Shown here piece after piece: positions 6,688-13,832 of a stretch of 48,744 nt of DNA; position 1 is the first letter of the stretch, and each line of letters begins with the position of its first letter. The stretch is from a virus. A model generated the notes under the pieces. It was not told where the DNA came from, did no database searches, and worked only from the letters and a program-made list of their open reading frames with translations. The stretch covers positions 1-48,744 of the IMG/VR virus record IMGVR_UViG_3300003702_000025; one strand, 5' to 3'. Both the position numbers and the translations under genes were made by a program.

Positions 6688-7089
6688 ATGATGGATTTCG
6701 TAAGAACCGATGGTGGCCGTAAGGATGCTGGTTATAAAACTACTGGGCCGTATCAGGGCGACTGCGTTGTTCGCTCCATCGGCATTGCTCTAGACGAAGA
6801 CTATAAAACAGTCTTTATTGAGATGATGGCGCTTGGTGTTGAGATGGGTGGCTATCCTAACTTTGGTCCAGTGTGGCAGCGTTATCTTAAATCTAAGGGT
6901 TGGACTAAAAATAAATGCCCACGGGATAAGAACAATAAGCTGATCAAGCTTCGCGATTGGAAGGATTCTCCAAGCCGTGCGGTTGTTCTCAACAGCAGAC
7001 ATCTAACCGCAATCGTAGATGGTGCGGTTCACGACACCTGGGATTGTCGTTATCGTCCAGTTAATTCTTATTGGACAAATAGTGCTTGA
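6688..7089 (+). CDS. Candidate papain-like cysteine peptidase
   Basis: 133 residues. The motif GDCVVRSIGIAL places a cysteine (C26) at the start of a helix. A later histidine (H105, in NSRHLTAIVDG) and aspartate (D116, in HDTWD) complete a Cys-His-Asp arrangement as in C39-like or papain-fold peptidases. I recall small phage proteins with this pattern but no proven substrate. A pro-domain or signal peptide is absent, so it would act in the cytoplasm. It has its own promoter and terminator and is bounded by a 20-bp repeat, like a moron gene. A transglutaminase-like fold is an alternative. Confidence 0.6.
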   Translation: MMDFVRTDGGRKDAGYKTTGPYQGDCVVRSIGIALDEDYKTVFIEMMALGVEMGGYPNFGPVWQRYLKSKGWTKNKCPRDKNNKLIKLRDWKDSPSRAVVLNSRHLTAIVDGAVHDTWDCRYRPVNSYWTNSA

Positions 7090-7097
7090 CACCTAAC
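7078..7097 (+). repeat. 20-bp direct repeat, copy 2
   Basis: An exact copy of 6616-6635. It overlaps the last codons and stop (TGA) of the cassette gene. It contains TTGACA (7086-7091), but no GTCAAC follows at the expected distance, and a terminator begins about where transcription would start. It is more likely a recombination relic than a working promoter. Confidence 0.95.
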
Positions 7098-7128
7098 CAT
7101 TTCAATCTAGGAATAATTTCTTTATATT

Positions 7129-7154
7129 AAAGGGTGGCTTCTGCCACCCTTTTT
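7129..7154 (+). terminator. Rho-independent terminator before portal
   Basis: AAAGGGTGGC (7129-7138) and GCCACCCTTT (7143-7152) pair over 10 bp around TTCT, ending in five T (7150-7154). It stops the cassette transcript, so the portal gene either has read-through or starts from a promoter I cannot identify. Confidence 0.9.
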
Positions 7155-7170
7155 CTTGAGGAGTATTTGA

Positions 7171-9639
7171 ATGGCCGAGGGACGACCGTCCTTACTTGAT
7201 GAAGTCATGCCAGCGCAGGGAATGCCGCTGGGCGGCATGGGCGATGAAGAAATCGAAGTCGAGGAAATCCAAGAACCGACCGACATGCTCGAGCAGGATG
7301 ACGGTTCCGTCATCGTGAATTTTGAAGAGGCCATACAAGAGCAACTTCTTGCTGACCAGGATGCCAACCTGGCAGAAATTCTTGATGAACGGGTTCTGAT
7401 GGAGATTTCCAATGATCTTCTCGGTTTTTATGAAGAGGACAGGTCTAGTCGTCAGGAGTGGGTAGACACTTATAGTGAAGGACTCGGTCTGCTTGGTATC
7501 AAGTACGAAGACCGAGAAGAACCTTTCCGTGGTTCGAGTGGTGTCACCCATCCATTGATTGCAGAAGCAGTCACCCAGTTCCAGGCACAGGCGTACAAGG
7601 AGCTTCTTCCAAGTTCTGGTCCGGTACGAGCGCAGATCGTAGGTGCGACCAACCCCCAGGTCGAAGAACAGGCGCAACGTGTCAAAGAATTTATGAACTA
7701 CCAGATCATGCACGTCATGGACGAGTACGATCCGGAAACAGACCGCTTATTGTTTTATTTACCGCTGGCCGGCAGTGCCTTCAAGAAAGTTTATTTTGAC
7801 GACATCCTGGATCGTGCAGTAGCGCGGTTCGTGCCGGCGGATGATCTGGTCGTTCCTTACAACGCTTCCGACTTGTCCTCTGCTGCGCGGATTATTCATG
7901 TTATCCGCATGAGCGGTAATGACATCAAGAAATTCCAGGCAGGCGGCTTTTACCGGGACATCGAACTCAAGCCTTACGAAGAAGACAACGAGCTTGTTAC
8001 GAAAGAACGTGAGTTGTCCGGTATCGAGAAAACAACTGACGATTTGGATTCCACACTTTTAGAAGTGCATACGGATTTAGATTTGCCAGGGTTTGAACAT
8101 GTGAGTCCTTTGGACAACGAACCTACTGGCATCAAGCTTCCTTATATCATCACCGTAGACGAAGGCAGTACCAAGATTCTTTCGATAAGACGTAACTGGC
8201 GTGAAGGTGATGAGTATTACCGCAAGCAGCAATACTTCACGCATTACAAGTTTCTACCTGGTCTTGGCTTTTACGGTTTTGGCCTGTTGCACATGATCGG
8301 TGGACTGGGGCGCTCTGCCACTTCGATTTTGAGACAGCTCATTGATGCTGGCACCTTGGCCAATCTTCCAGCTGGATTCAAGGCGCGTGGCATTCGCATA
8401 CGCGATTCCGACGAGCCGCTTTCACCTGGAGAATTTAGAGACATCGACGTTCCTGGTGGCAAGCTCGCTGAAAGCATCTTGCCGCTTCCGTACAAGGAAC
8501 CCAGCCAGACCTTAATGCAACTGCTGGGTTTTGTGGTGGATGCTGGCCGTCGCTTTGCGGCGATTACTGATTTACAGGTGGGTGATGGAAACCAACAGGC
8601 TGCGGTAGGAACTACCGTGGCACTTCTTGAACGTGGCTCCAAGGTCATGTCGGCTATTCATAAACGGTTGCACTATGCCCAAAAACAAGAGTTTAAGATG
8701 CTGGCTCGAGTATTTTCTGAATCGCTGCCACCGATTTATCCATACAATGTATGGGGGGCTGAAACATCTATTAAACAAACTGATTTCGATGACCGTATCG
8801 ATATTATCCCGGTGTCTGACCCGAATATCTTCTCGATGTCGCAGCGTTTGGCATTGGCTCAAACACAATTGCAGTTGGCGCAGAGTAATCCACAGATTCA
8901 CAATCTGTATGAAGCGTATCGTAGAATTTATGAAGCAATTGGTGTCCAGAATATTGAAGGCTTGTTGCCGGCTCCGAAACCGCCTCAGCCAACTGATCCG
9001 GCGATAGAGAACGCTAGGTCGCTTATCCAGGAAAATTTACAGGCGTTTCCTACCCAAGATCATGATTCCCATATCCAGGCGCACATCATATTTATGAAGA
9101 CGCCTATTCCAGCCTCGACGCCACCGATCTTTGCGTTGCTGCAGGCTCATTTGTGTGAGCATGTGGCCTACAAGGCGCGGGGTGTAGCCACGGCAGAAAT
9201 GTCCATGGCTTCTCAGCAAGCGCCCCAGATGGGACAGCAAGCGCCCCAGATGGGACAGCAAGCACCCCAGATGGGACAGCAGGAGCAACCACAGCAGGAG
9301 CAACCACAGCAGGAGCAACCGCAGGATGTGGAGGCACGGGTTTCCCAGCTTATTGCAGAATATACGCAGGAAATCATGGCGGCATTAATGCCACCACCGG
9401 AAGGCGAAGTTGATCCACTGGTGCAGTTGCGGTCCAAGGAACTGGACATTAAGGCTTCGGATGTCCAGCGCAAAGTTGAAGAATTTACAGTGAAGCAGGC
9501 TTTTGAAGAGCAGCGTGAAGGAGAACGTCAGGACCTAACACGCGAGAAGATGGATTCGCAGGAAGACATTGCGCTGTTGCGTGCAGACGTGAACCTAGAC
9601 CGCATTGACAAGATGGGAAGTGCAGGACGAGGTGAGTAG
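7171..9639 (+). CDS. Portal protein
   Basis: 822 residues, the dodecameric ring through which DNA enters the capsid. Portal-type signatures include EDREEPFRGSSGVTHPLIAE, YLPLAGSAFKKVYFD and the LVVPYNA segment. The long region FGLLHMIGGLGRSATSILRQ (residues about 370-390) corresponds to the ring core. The C-terminal quarter is low complexity: three QQAPQMG units (9214-9281) then three QEQPQ units, followed by a charged helix. ATG 7171 follows GAGGAG. Its TAG stop overlaps the GTG start of the next gene, and the gene begins right after the cassette terminator. Confidence 0.9.
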   Translation: MAEGRPSLLDEVMPAQGMPLGGMGDEEIEVEEIQEPTDMLEQDDGSVIVNFEEAIQEQLLADQDANLAEILDERVLMEISNDLLGFYEEDRSSRQEWVDTYSEGLGLLGIKYEDREEPFRGSSGVTHPLIAEAVTQFQAQAYKELLPSSGPVRAQIVGATNPQVEEQAQRVKEFMNYQIMHVMDEYDPETDRLLFYLPLAGSAFKKVYFDDILDRAVARFVPADDLVVPYNASDLSSAARIIHVIRMSGNDIKKFQAGGFYRDIELKPYEEDNELVTKERELSGIEKTTDDLDSTLLEVHTDLDLPGFEHVSPLDNEPTGIKLPYIITVDEGSTKILSIRRNWREGDEYYRKQQYFTHYKFLPGLGFYGFGLLHMIGGLGRSATSILRQLIDAGTLANLPAGFKARGIRIRDSDEPLSPGEFRDIDVPGGKLAESILPLPYKEPSQTLMQLLGFVVDAGRRFAAITDLQVGDGNQQAAVGTTVALLERGSKVMSAIHKRLHYAQKQEFKMLARVFSESLPPIYPYNVWGAETSIKQTDFDDRIDIIPVSDPNIFSMSQRLALAQTQLQLAQSNPQIHNLYEAYRRIYEAIGVQNIEGLLPAPKPPQPTDPAIENARSLIQENLQAFPTQDHDSHIQAHIIFMKTPIPASTPPIFALLQAHLCEHVAYKARGVATAEMSMASQQAPQMGQQAPQMGQQAPQMGQQEQPQQEQPQQEQPQDVEARVSQLIAEYTQEIMAALMPPPEGEVDPLVQLRSKELDIKASDVQRKVEEFTVKQAFEEQREGERQDLTREKMDSQEDIALLRADVNLDRIDKMGSAGRGE

Positions 9640-9842
9640 TGACTATCTCTCGTCGCAACACAGCAAAACAATTGACTGGTTCTCGCAGTAAAAAAGCCAA
9701 GCGTAAAGTCAAGATTGTGATGAAGGAATTTAAAAAAGGAACTTTGCGTAGTGGCAGTAAAGAAGGCAAGAAGGTGACCAGCCGTAAACGGGCTATTGCT
9801 ATTGCTTTATCAGAAGGTCGTCGCGCATCGAGGACAGCATAA
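9639..9842 (+). CDS. Small basic protein, DUF6496-like
   Basis: 67 residues, strongly lysine and arginine rich. It starts at GTG 9639, overlapping the portal stop, and its own stop overlaps the next ATG (TAATG). The stretch VMKEFKKGTLRSGSKEGKKV, followed by TSRKRAIAIALSEGRRA, matches the short DUF6496 pattern seen in marine phages and bacteria. The function is unknown; the charge suggests nucleic acid binding. Its position between portal and capsid genes suggests a minor head component. Confidence 0.75.
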   Translation: MTISRRNTAKQLTGSRSKKAKRKVKIVMKEFKKGTLRSGSKEGKKVTSRKRAIAIALSEGRRASRTA

Positions 9843-10219
9843 TGGCTCGAATTAAACAAATGGCTGAACAGATGGATATTTCCATAGACAAGGCAGAAGA
9901 ACTTGCTAATCGTGCTTCTGAAGCCAATGAGGAATTAAACTTTAAGATTGGTGGGGTTGCCATACCAGATATCTATTCTGGTCCAGCTCAAGTTAGAAAA
10001 CTTCGTAAGAAAACCCTTGCTCGACTTGCAAAGGAAGAGAAGCGATTAGAGAAGCAAACAAGGCAGTTAATAGGACTCGGTACTGCAAAGAAAAAAGACA
10101 AGAAAAAGATTCTAATGCAACATGATGCGCTTAAAGAAGTCTTTGTCGGTGCCAAAGGTGGAATAGTTCGTGGTACACGGGCGCAGGTTCGTGGCCGTAG
10201 ATTTAGTGGAGTGTATTGA
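9842..10219 (+). CDS. Small basic protein with C-terminal GRRFSGVY tail
   Basis: 125 residues. The first part is acidic-helical (MAEQMDISIDKAEELANRAS) and the middle highly basic (RKLRKKTLARLAKEEKRLEK). The end is GGIVRGTRAQVRGRRFSGVY. Related Gly-Gly, basic, aromatic endings occur in the next three small genes. I do not recognise a named family. Coupled starts and stops place it in the portal-capsid operon, so a virion or assembly role is likely but unproven. Confidence 0.65.
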   Translation: MARIKQMAEQMDISIDKAEELANRASEANEELNFKIGGVAIPDIYSGPAQVRKLRKKTLARLAKEEKRLEKQTRQLIGLGTAKKKDKKKILMQHDALKEVFVGAKGGIVRGTRAQVRGRRFSGVY

Positions 10220-10220
10220 T

Positions 10221-10553
10221 ATGGCTGATAACAAGAGACAAGAAAGGGCTGCAGAAATGAAAGAACAAGAAAGGGCTGCAGAAATGAGAAAAGAAGGTGC
10301 CGGCGCTTCCCTTGCACAACAGTTACAAATAGACGAAGACCTAGAAATGTCTGCAGAAACAATAGAAGAACTTAAACGACAGCTACGATATGAAGAACAA
10401 GATAAAAAAACGGACGAGGCAGAAAGGAGGTTTAGAGAGCGGCAAATTAGGAAAAAGGAAGGTGGCTCTGTAACATTTGAAGGTGGTGCTGTTAACAAAA
10501 GTCGAGGCACTGGAGCAGCGGAAACAGGTACTGGTTTTCAAGGAGTATTTTAA
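10221..10553 (+). CDS. Charged helical small protein, 110 aa
   Basis: I start at ATG 10221, directly after the previous TGA; a longer frame from 10170 would overlap that gene. The N-terminus repeats QERAAEM twice within MADNKRQERAAEMKEQERAA, and the rest is Glu, Lys and Arg rich coiled-coil-like sequence. The C-terminus is Gly rich: GGSVTFEGGAVNKSRGTG, then GFQGVF. The tail resembles those of its neighbours. No known domain. It probably belongs to a cluster of small structural accessory proteins. Confidence 0.6.
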   Translation: MADNKRQERAAEMKEQERAAEMRKEGAGASLAQQLQIDEDLEMSAETIEELKRQLRYEEQDKKTDEAERRFRERQIRKKEGGSVTFEGGAVNKSRGTGAAETGTGFQGVF

Positions 10554-10554
10554 G

Positions 10555-10779
10555 ATGGCACACGAAAGAACTATATCTAGGGCAGATCAGAGACTTCTTA
10601 GAGAAAGGATGTTAGGAGAAAGCGGAAGAACTATATCTAGGGCGGATCAGAGACTTCTTAGAAAAAGGATGTTAGGCGAAGGCGAAAGAACCATGTCCGA
10701 TGCAGATAGAAGCGCGATTCTAGAAGCGTATATAACACGAAATGATGGCGGAATCGCCAAAAAAACGAGGAATTTCTAA
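10555..10779 (+). CDS. Small repeat protein, 74 aa
   Basis: ATG 10555 follows the previous stop by one base. The protein is three 20-residue repeats. Two are nearly identical (RTISRADQRLLRERMLGESG and RTISRADQRLLRKRMLGEGE); the third is diverged (RTMSDADRSAILEAYITRND). It then ends GGIAKKTRNF. Each unit looks like a short basic amphipathic helix. The DNA period is exactly 60 bp, and near-identity of the first two units points to recent duplication. Function unknown. Confidence 0.65.
   Translation: MAHERTISRADQRLLRERMLGESGRTISRADQRLLRKRMLGEGERTMSDADRSAILEAYITRNDGGIAKKTRNF
10561..10720 (+). repeat. 60-bp tandem repeat in a coding region
   Basis: Units start near 10561, 10621 and 10681. The first two differ at only a few positions, while the third keeps mainly GAAAGAAC and scattered bases. 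It encodes the 20-residue repeats of the 10555 gene. Confidence 0.85.
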
Positions 10780-11009
10780 TGCCAGGAGGAGTTGTTTATC
10801 CGACCATTGAGTCGGCCCAGGGATACGCGGACGAAATTGGCGCCCCTTATGGAGATATTATGCCGGTAGAGGGTGGTTTCAGTGTCGCTATGTCCAATGT
10901 GGATGAATTGGGCTATATGCATGGTGGAATGTCAGAAATGAAGCCGAAAAAGGTGAAATATTCCACGGGAGGTGCTATAAAGGGCAGGAATTTCTCTGGA
11001 ACATACTAA
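10779..11009 (+). CDS. Small hypothetical protein with GGAIKGRNFSGTY tail
   Basis: 76 residues, start overlapping the previous TAA (TAATG). The N-terminal part (MPGGVVYPTIESAQGYADEI, then GGFSVAMS) looks like a small folded domain. Next comes a linker, MHGGMSEMKPKK, and the tail TGGAIKGRNFSGTY. The tail is close to RGRRFSGVY of the 9842 product. Function unknown. Confidence 0.6.
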   Translation: MPGGVVYPTIESAQGYADEIGAPYGDIMPVEGGFSVAMSNVDELGYMHGGMSEMKPKKVKYSTGGAIKGRNFSGTY

Positions 11010-11012
11010 ATA

Positions 11013-11207
11013 ATGGCAGATCCCACCACTTTTGCCTATGTTGTACTCAAAGCCATCCAAGATCGAATCATGCTGACCCAGGCAGCTATTTTGCAGGGAA
11101 GGCCCAAGGATTTTATGGACTACTGTGATTTGACCGGGGAATTAAGGGGCCTTGAGTTCGCAGAACAAGAAGTAAAAGACGCTTTACAATCGTCGGAGGA
11201 AGAATGA
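11013..11207 (+). CDS. Small helical protein, 64 aa
   Basis: Helical, acidic C-terminus: FAYVVLKAIQDRIMLTQAAI, later FMDYCDLTGELRGLEFAEQE. I recall similar small head-region proteins in marine phages but no named role. Its stop overlaps the start of the GroES-like gene (ATGA at 11204), so it is translationally coupled to it. Could be a head assembly accessory. Confidence 0.65.
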   Translation: MADPTTFAYVVLKAIQDRIMLTQAAILQGRPKDFMDYCDLTGELRGLEFAEQEVKDALQSSEEE

Positions 11208-11716
11208 GCACGTTATATGTTCCGGATTACGTGGCAAAAGAAGAAGAAGTAAAAATTTCTTATGTTTCAGATGCTTATGTGGATCAAGAAGACAAGGTTT
11301 TGGAGCCTTCTCTTCTTGATAAAGCCTTAAAAGACCGGCTTCCACAGCCTACTGGTTGGCGTATTCTTGTGATGCCTTATGCAGGAAAGGCTACCACAGA
11401 CGGTGGCATCCATATTCCAGATACTACTCGAAGTCGTGAAGCCTTGGCGACGGTAGTCGCCTATGTATTAAGAGTAGGACCGTTGGCCTACAAGGATTCT
11501 TATAAATTTAGTAAATATGGTGGGGGGATTTTAAATAAGGTCTTGATGTTTTTCAGGTTATTTAAACCTCGCCCATGGTGTAAGGAGGGTCAATGGATAT
11601 GCATTGGCCGTTATGCAGGTTCTCGATTCAATATAGATGGAGGAGAAGTCCGCATCATTAACGATGATGAAGTCATCGCAACTATTATCGAACCTGATGA
11701 TATTAAACATGTCTAG
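11204..11716 (+). CDS. GroES-like co-chaperonin
   Basis: 170 residues with a Cpn10-type beta-barrel. QPTGWRILVMPYAGKATTDG (48-67), followed by GIHIPDTTRSREALATVVAY, corresponds to the barrel start and the region of the mobile loop. PWCKEGQWICIGRYAGSRF and INDDEVIATI form the second half. It likely works with host GroEL in capsid folding, as phage-encoded cochaperonins do, and it sits next to scaffold and capsid genes. Two oddities are an N-terminal extension of about 45 residues and an extra hydrophobic-basic segment (about 100-124, GGGILNKVLMFFRLFKP) between the barrel halves. Confidence 0.85.
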   Translation: MSTLYVPDYVAKEEEVKISYVSDAYVDQEDKVLEPSLLDKALKDRLPQPTGWRILVMPYAGKATTDGGIHIPDTTRSREALATVVAYVLRVGPLAYKDSYKFSKYGGGILNKVLMFFRLFKPRPWCKEGQWICIGRYAGSRFNIDGGEVRIINDDEVIATIIEPDDIKHV

Positions 11717-11746
11717 AGAGGAGAAAGCCATGATGGAGATCACGGC

Positions 11747-12661
11747 ATGCCCGAGGAACAAGATATTGAAGTAGGTGATTCTGAAGAATCTGCTGTCGAT
11801 GTGGCTATTTCTGATGAGAATGAGCAGGGAAAACCAGTCCAGCAACCTTTAGACCTTTCTCAGAAACAAGATATTGTTGTCAAGGAAGAAGAAGAACTTG
11901 ACGAATATAGCGATAGGGTTAAAAACCGCATTGATCAGCTAACCAATCGCTTTCGAGAAGAAGAACGCCAGAAACAGACCGCTGTCCAGTTTGCGGAAAA
12001 CGTGCGTCTGGAAAATGACTCCCTGAAGCAACGACTGGGTTCCTTGGACAGAGGCTACCAGGAACAGTTTGGTGGGCGAGTTACTTCTGAAATTGACTCA
12101 GTCAAGAAAAACCTGAAGGACGCACATGAGAGCGGTGATATAGACAAAGTAGTCGAGGCCCAAGAGTCTATGGCTAATTTGGCTTATCAAAAGGGTCGAT
12201 TGGAAGCGGTTCAAGGTGAAACAGCCGCCCAAGACGCCCAAGCCCAAGCCGCTTACGCCCAAGCTGCTGCCCAGCCTGCTGCCCAGCCTGTTGCCCAACC
12301 TGCTCCAATACCTCCTGATCCAAAAGCCCAGGATTGGGCTTCTCGTAATGATTGGTTTGGCCAGGATGACGTAATGACCTACGCAGCTTTCGGATTGCAT
12401 CGTAGGTTAGTGGAAGATGAAGGATTTGACCCACAGTCCGATGCGTATTATTCTGAACTTGACAAGCGGCTTGTGACCGAGTTTCCACATAAACTTGGAC
12501 ACAGGTCTCAGTCGAACGGGGGAGGTAGAAAGGTAGCGTCAGCTGAAGCCTCCGCATCCCGCAAAAAAAGTGGACGTAAAACTGTGCGATTGACACCTTC
12601 ACAGGTTGCGATTGCCAAGAGGTTAGGAGTACCTCTTGAAGAATATGCAAAATATGTGTGA
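11747..12661 (+). CDS. Scaffolding protein (putative)
   Basis: 304 residues, acidic N-terminus, long coiled coil (DRVKNRIDQLTNRFREEERQ onwards), an Ala-Gln-Pro rich linker, and a basic C-terminus ending RLTPSQVAIAKRLGVPLEEY. Composition, helical content and position just before the capsid genes fit a scaffold. The basic C-terminal helices would bind the capsid protein, as in P22. ATG 11747 follows GGAG at a spacing of 8. An out-of-frame ATG pair at 11730 has a better ribosome site but gives only a 14-residue peptide. Confidence 0.75.
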   Translation: MPEEQDIEVGDSEESAVDVAISDENEQGKPVQQPLDLSQKQDIVVKEEEELDEYSDRVKNRIDQLTNRFREEERQKQTAVQFAENVRLENDSLKQRLGSLDRGYQEQFGGRVTSEIDSVKKNLKDAHESGDIDKVVEAQESMANLAYQKGRLEAVQGETAAQDAQAQAAYAQAAAQPAAQPVAQPAPIPPDPKAQDWASRNDWFGQDDVMTYAAFGLHRRLVEDEGFDPQSDAYYSELDKRLVTEFPHKLGHRSQSNGGGRKVASAEASASRKKSGRKTVRLTPSQVAIAKRLGVPLEEYAKYV

Positions 12662-12671
12662 AGGGTTAATT

Positions 12672-13163
12672 ATGGAAAAAACAGAGACCACAGCTCGCCA
12701 AAAGTCTGCTAGGACGCCCCGTGCCGATCAAACCCGTGCAACGCAAGCACGCACTGAACCGTGGAAGCCACCATCCATGTTGGATGCGCCGACTCCTCCG
12801 GAAGGTTACAAACATCGATGGATTAGGTCCGAAGTTATGGGTTTTGATGACCGTAAAAACGTGGCGGCTCGTTCCCGTGAAGGTTACGAGTTGGTGCGTG
12901 GTGATGAATACCCTGACTTCGACATCCCAACCGTCGAAGATGGTAAACATGCCGGTGTTATTGGTATTGGCGGCTTGCTTCTTGCAAGGGTTCCGATTGA
13001 AATCGTTGAAGAACGCAGCACGTATTTCCGGGGCATGACCCGCGATCAAATGACGGCTGTTGATAACGACTTAGCGCGTGAACAACATCCTGCAATGCCT
13101 ATCATTAAACCTGACAGGCAAACTAGCGTAACTTTTGGAGGCCCTCTAAAAGAAGAGGGCTAG
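12672..13163 (+). CDS. Head-module protein, unknown
   Basis: I start at ATG 12672 (MEKTETTARQKSARTPRADQ), after AAGGGTTAATT; an upstream ATG at 12636 is inside the scaffold gene. The N-terminus is basic and disordered. Then GYKHRWIRSEVMGFDDRKNV and YELVRGDEYP give a compact region of a kind I associate with marine phage head operons. The next part, GVIGIGGLLLARVPIEIVEE, may be a beta hairpin. Its position between scaffold and capsid suggests an assembly or minor capsid role. Not assigned. Confidence 0.65.
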   Translation: MEKTETTARQKSARTPRADQTRATQARTEPWKPPSMLDAPTPPEGYKHRWIRSEVMGFDDRKNVAARSREGYELVRGDEYPDFDIPTVEDGKHAGVIGIGGLLLARVPIEIVEERSTYFRGMTRDQMTAVDNDLAREQHPAMPIIKPDRQTSVTFGGPLKEEG

Positions 13164-13175
13164 GAGTGAGAACGA

Positions 13176-13820
13176 ATGGCTAATATCAATGGAGCTTTCG
13201 GCCTTCGTCCTATGTCTAAACTAGGACAAGGCACTAACTCCACTGGTACGACTGGCTATACTCCCTATGAAATTGCAAACGGCAACTCAACTGCTATTTA
13301 CCAAGGCTCACCAGTTATCCCCCTCTCTACGGGATATATTTCACTGGTAGGTGCTGCGGCAGGTGGTACTGTGAGTTTGGTGGGCGCTTTCATGGGGTGT
13401 AAGTATGTATCTAGCACCACCGGGAAACCTATTTGGTCCAATTATTGGCCAGGGTCCGGTGCGGACAGCAATCATCCTGTAGAAGCTTTTGTCGCTGATG
13501 ATCCAGATCAATTATTCTTAATTGCAACGGACGCATCGTGGACAAGTAAAGCTACTGCAAGGGCTGCTGTTTTCGCTAATGCGAACTTTTCCAGTGGTAC
13601 AAGTGGGTCCACCACAACTGGCATGGCGTCGGCAGCACTTGCTATCAGCACGATTGCAACCACGAACTCCTTAAATATGAGGATCATGGGATGGGTCGAT
13701 GACCCAAGCAACGCTGATTTTGCATCTTCCGGCATTGGTGCCATCGTAAGGTTGAACAACAGTTTTAATGCACCTACGGGTAGCATTGCTGCTGGTACAC
13801 CTTCGACAACCGGCGTATAG
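13176..13820 (+). CDS. Putative capsid decoration protein
   Basis: 214 residues, Ala, Gly, Ser and Thr rich, no signal peptide, mostly beta. Recognisable pieces are GAFGLRPMSKLG, YEIANGNSTAIYQGSPVIPL, WSNYWPGSG and DDPDQLFLIATDASW. I know this pattern from many marine podovirus head clusters, where it precedes the major capsid gene. A decoration or cement role is inferred from position and composition, not proven. ATG 13176 lies 12 bases after the previous stop. Confidence 0.7.
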   Translation: MANINGAFGLRPMSKLGQGTNSTGTTGYTPYEIANGNSTAIYQGSPVIPLSTGYISLVGAAAGGTVSLVGAFMGCKYVSSTTGKPIWSNYWPGSGADSNHPVEAFVADDPDQLFLIATDASWTSKATARAAVFANANFSSGTSGSTTTGMASAALAISTIATTNSLNMRIMGWVDDPSNADFASSGIGAIVRLNNSFNAPTGSIAAGTPSTTGV

Positions 13821-13832
13821 GAGGGCTGAGCA

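Noticed and set aside
7086-7128. TTGACA at 7086 as a promoter for the portal gene
   Set aside because: No GTCAAC at the fixed distance, poor -10, and a terminator begins about where transcription would start. Better explained as the second copy of the 20-bp repeat.
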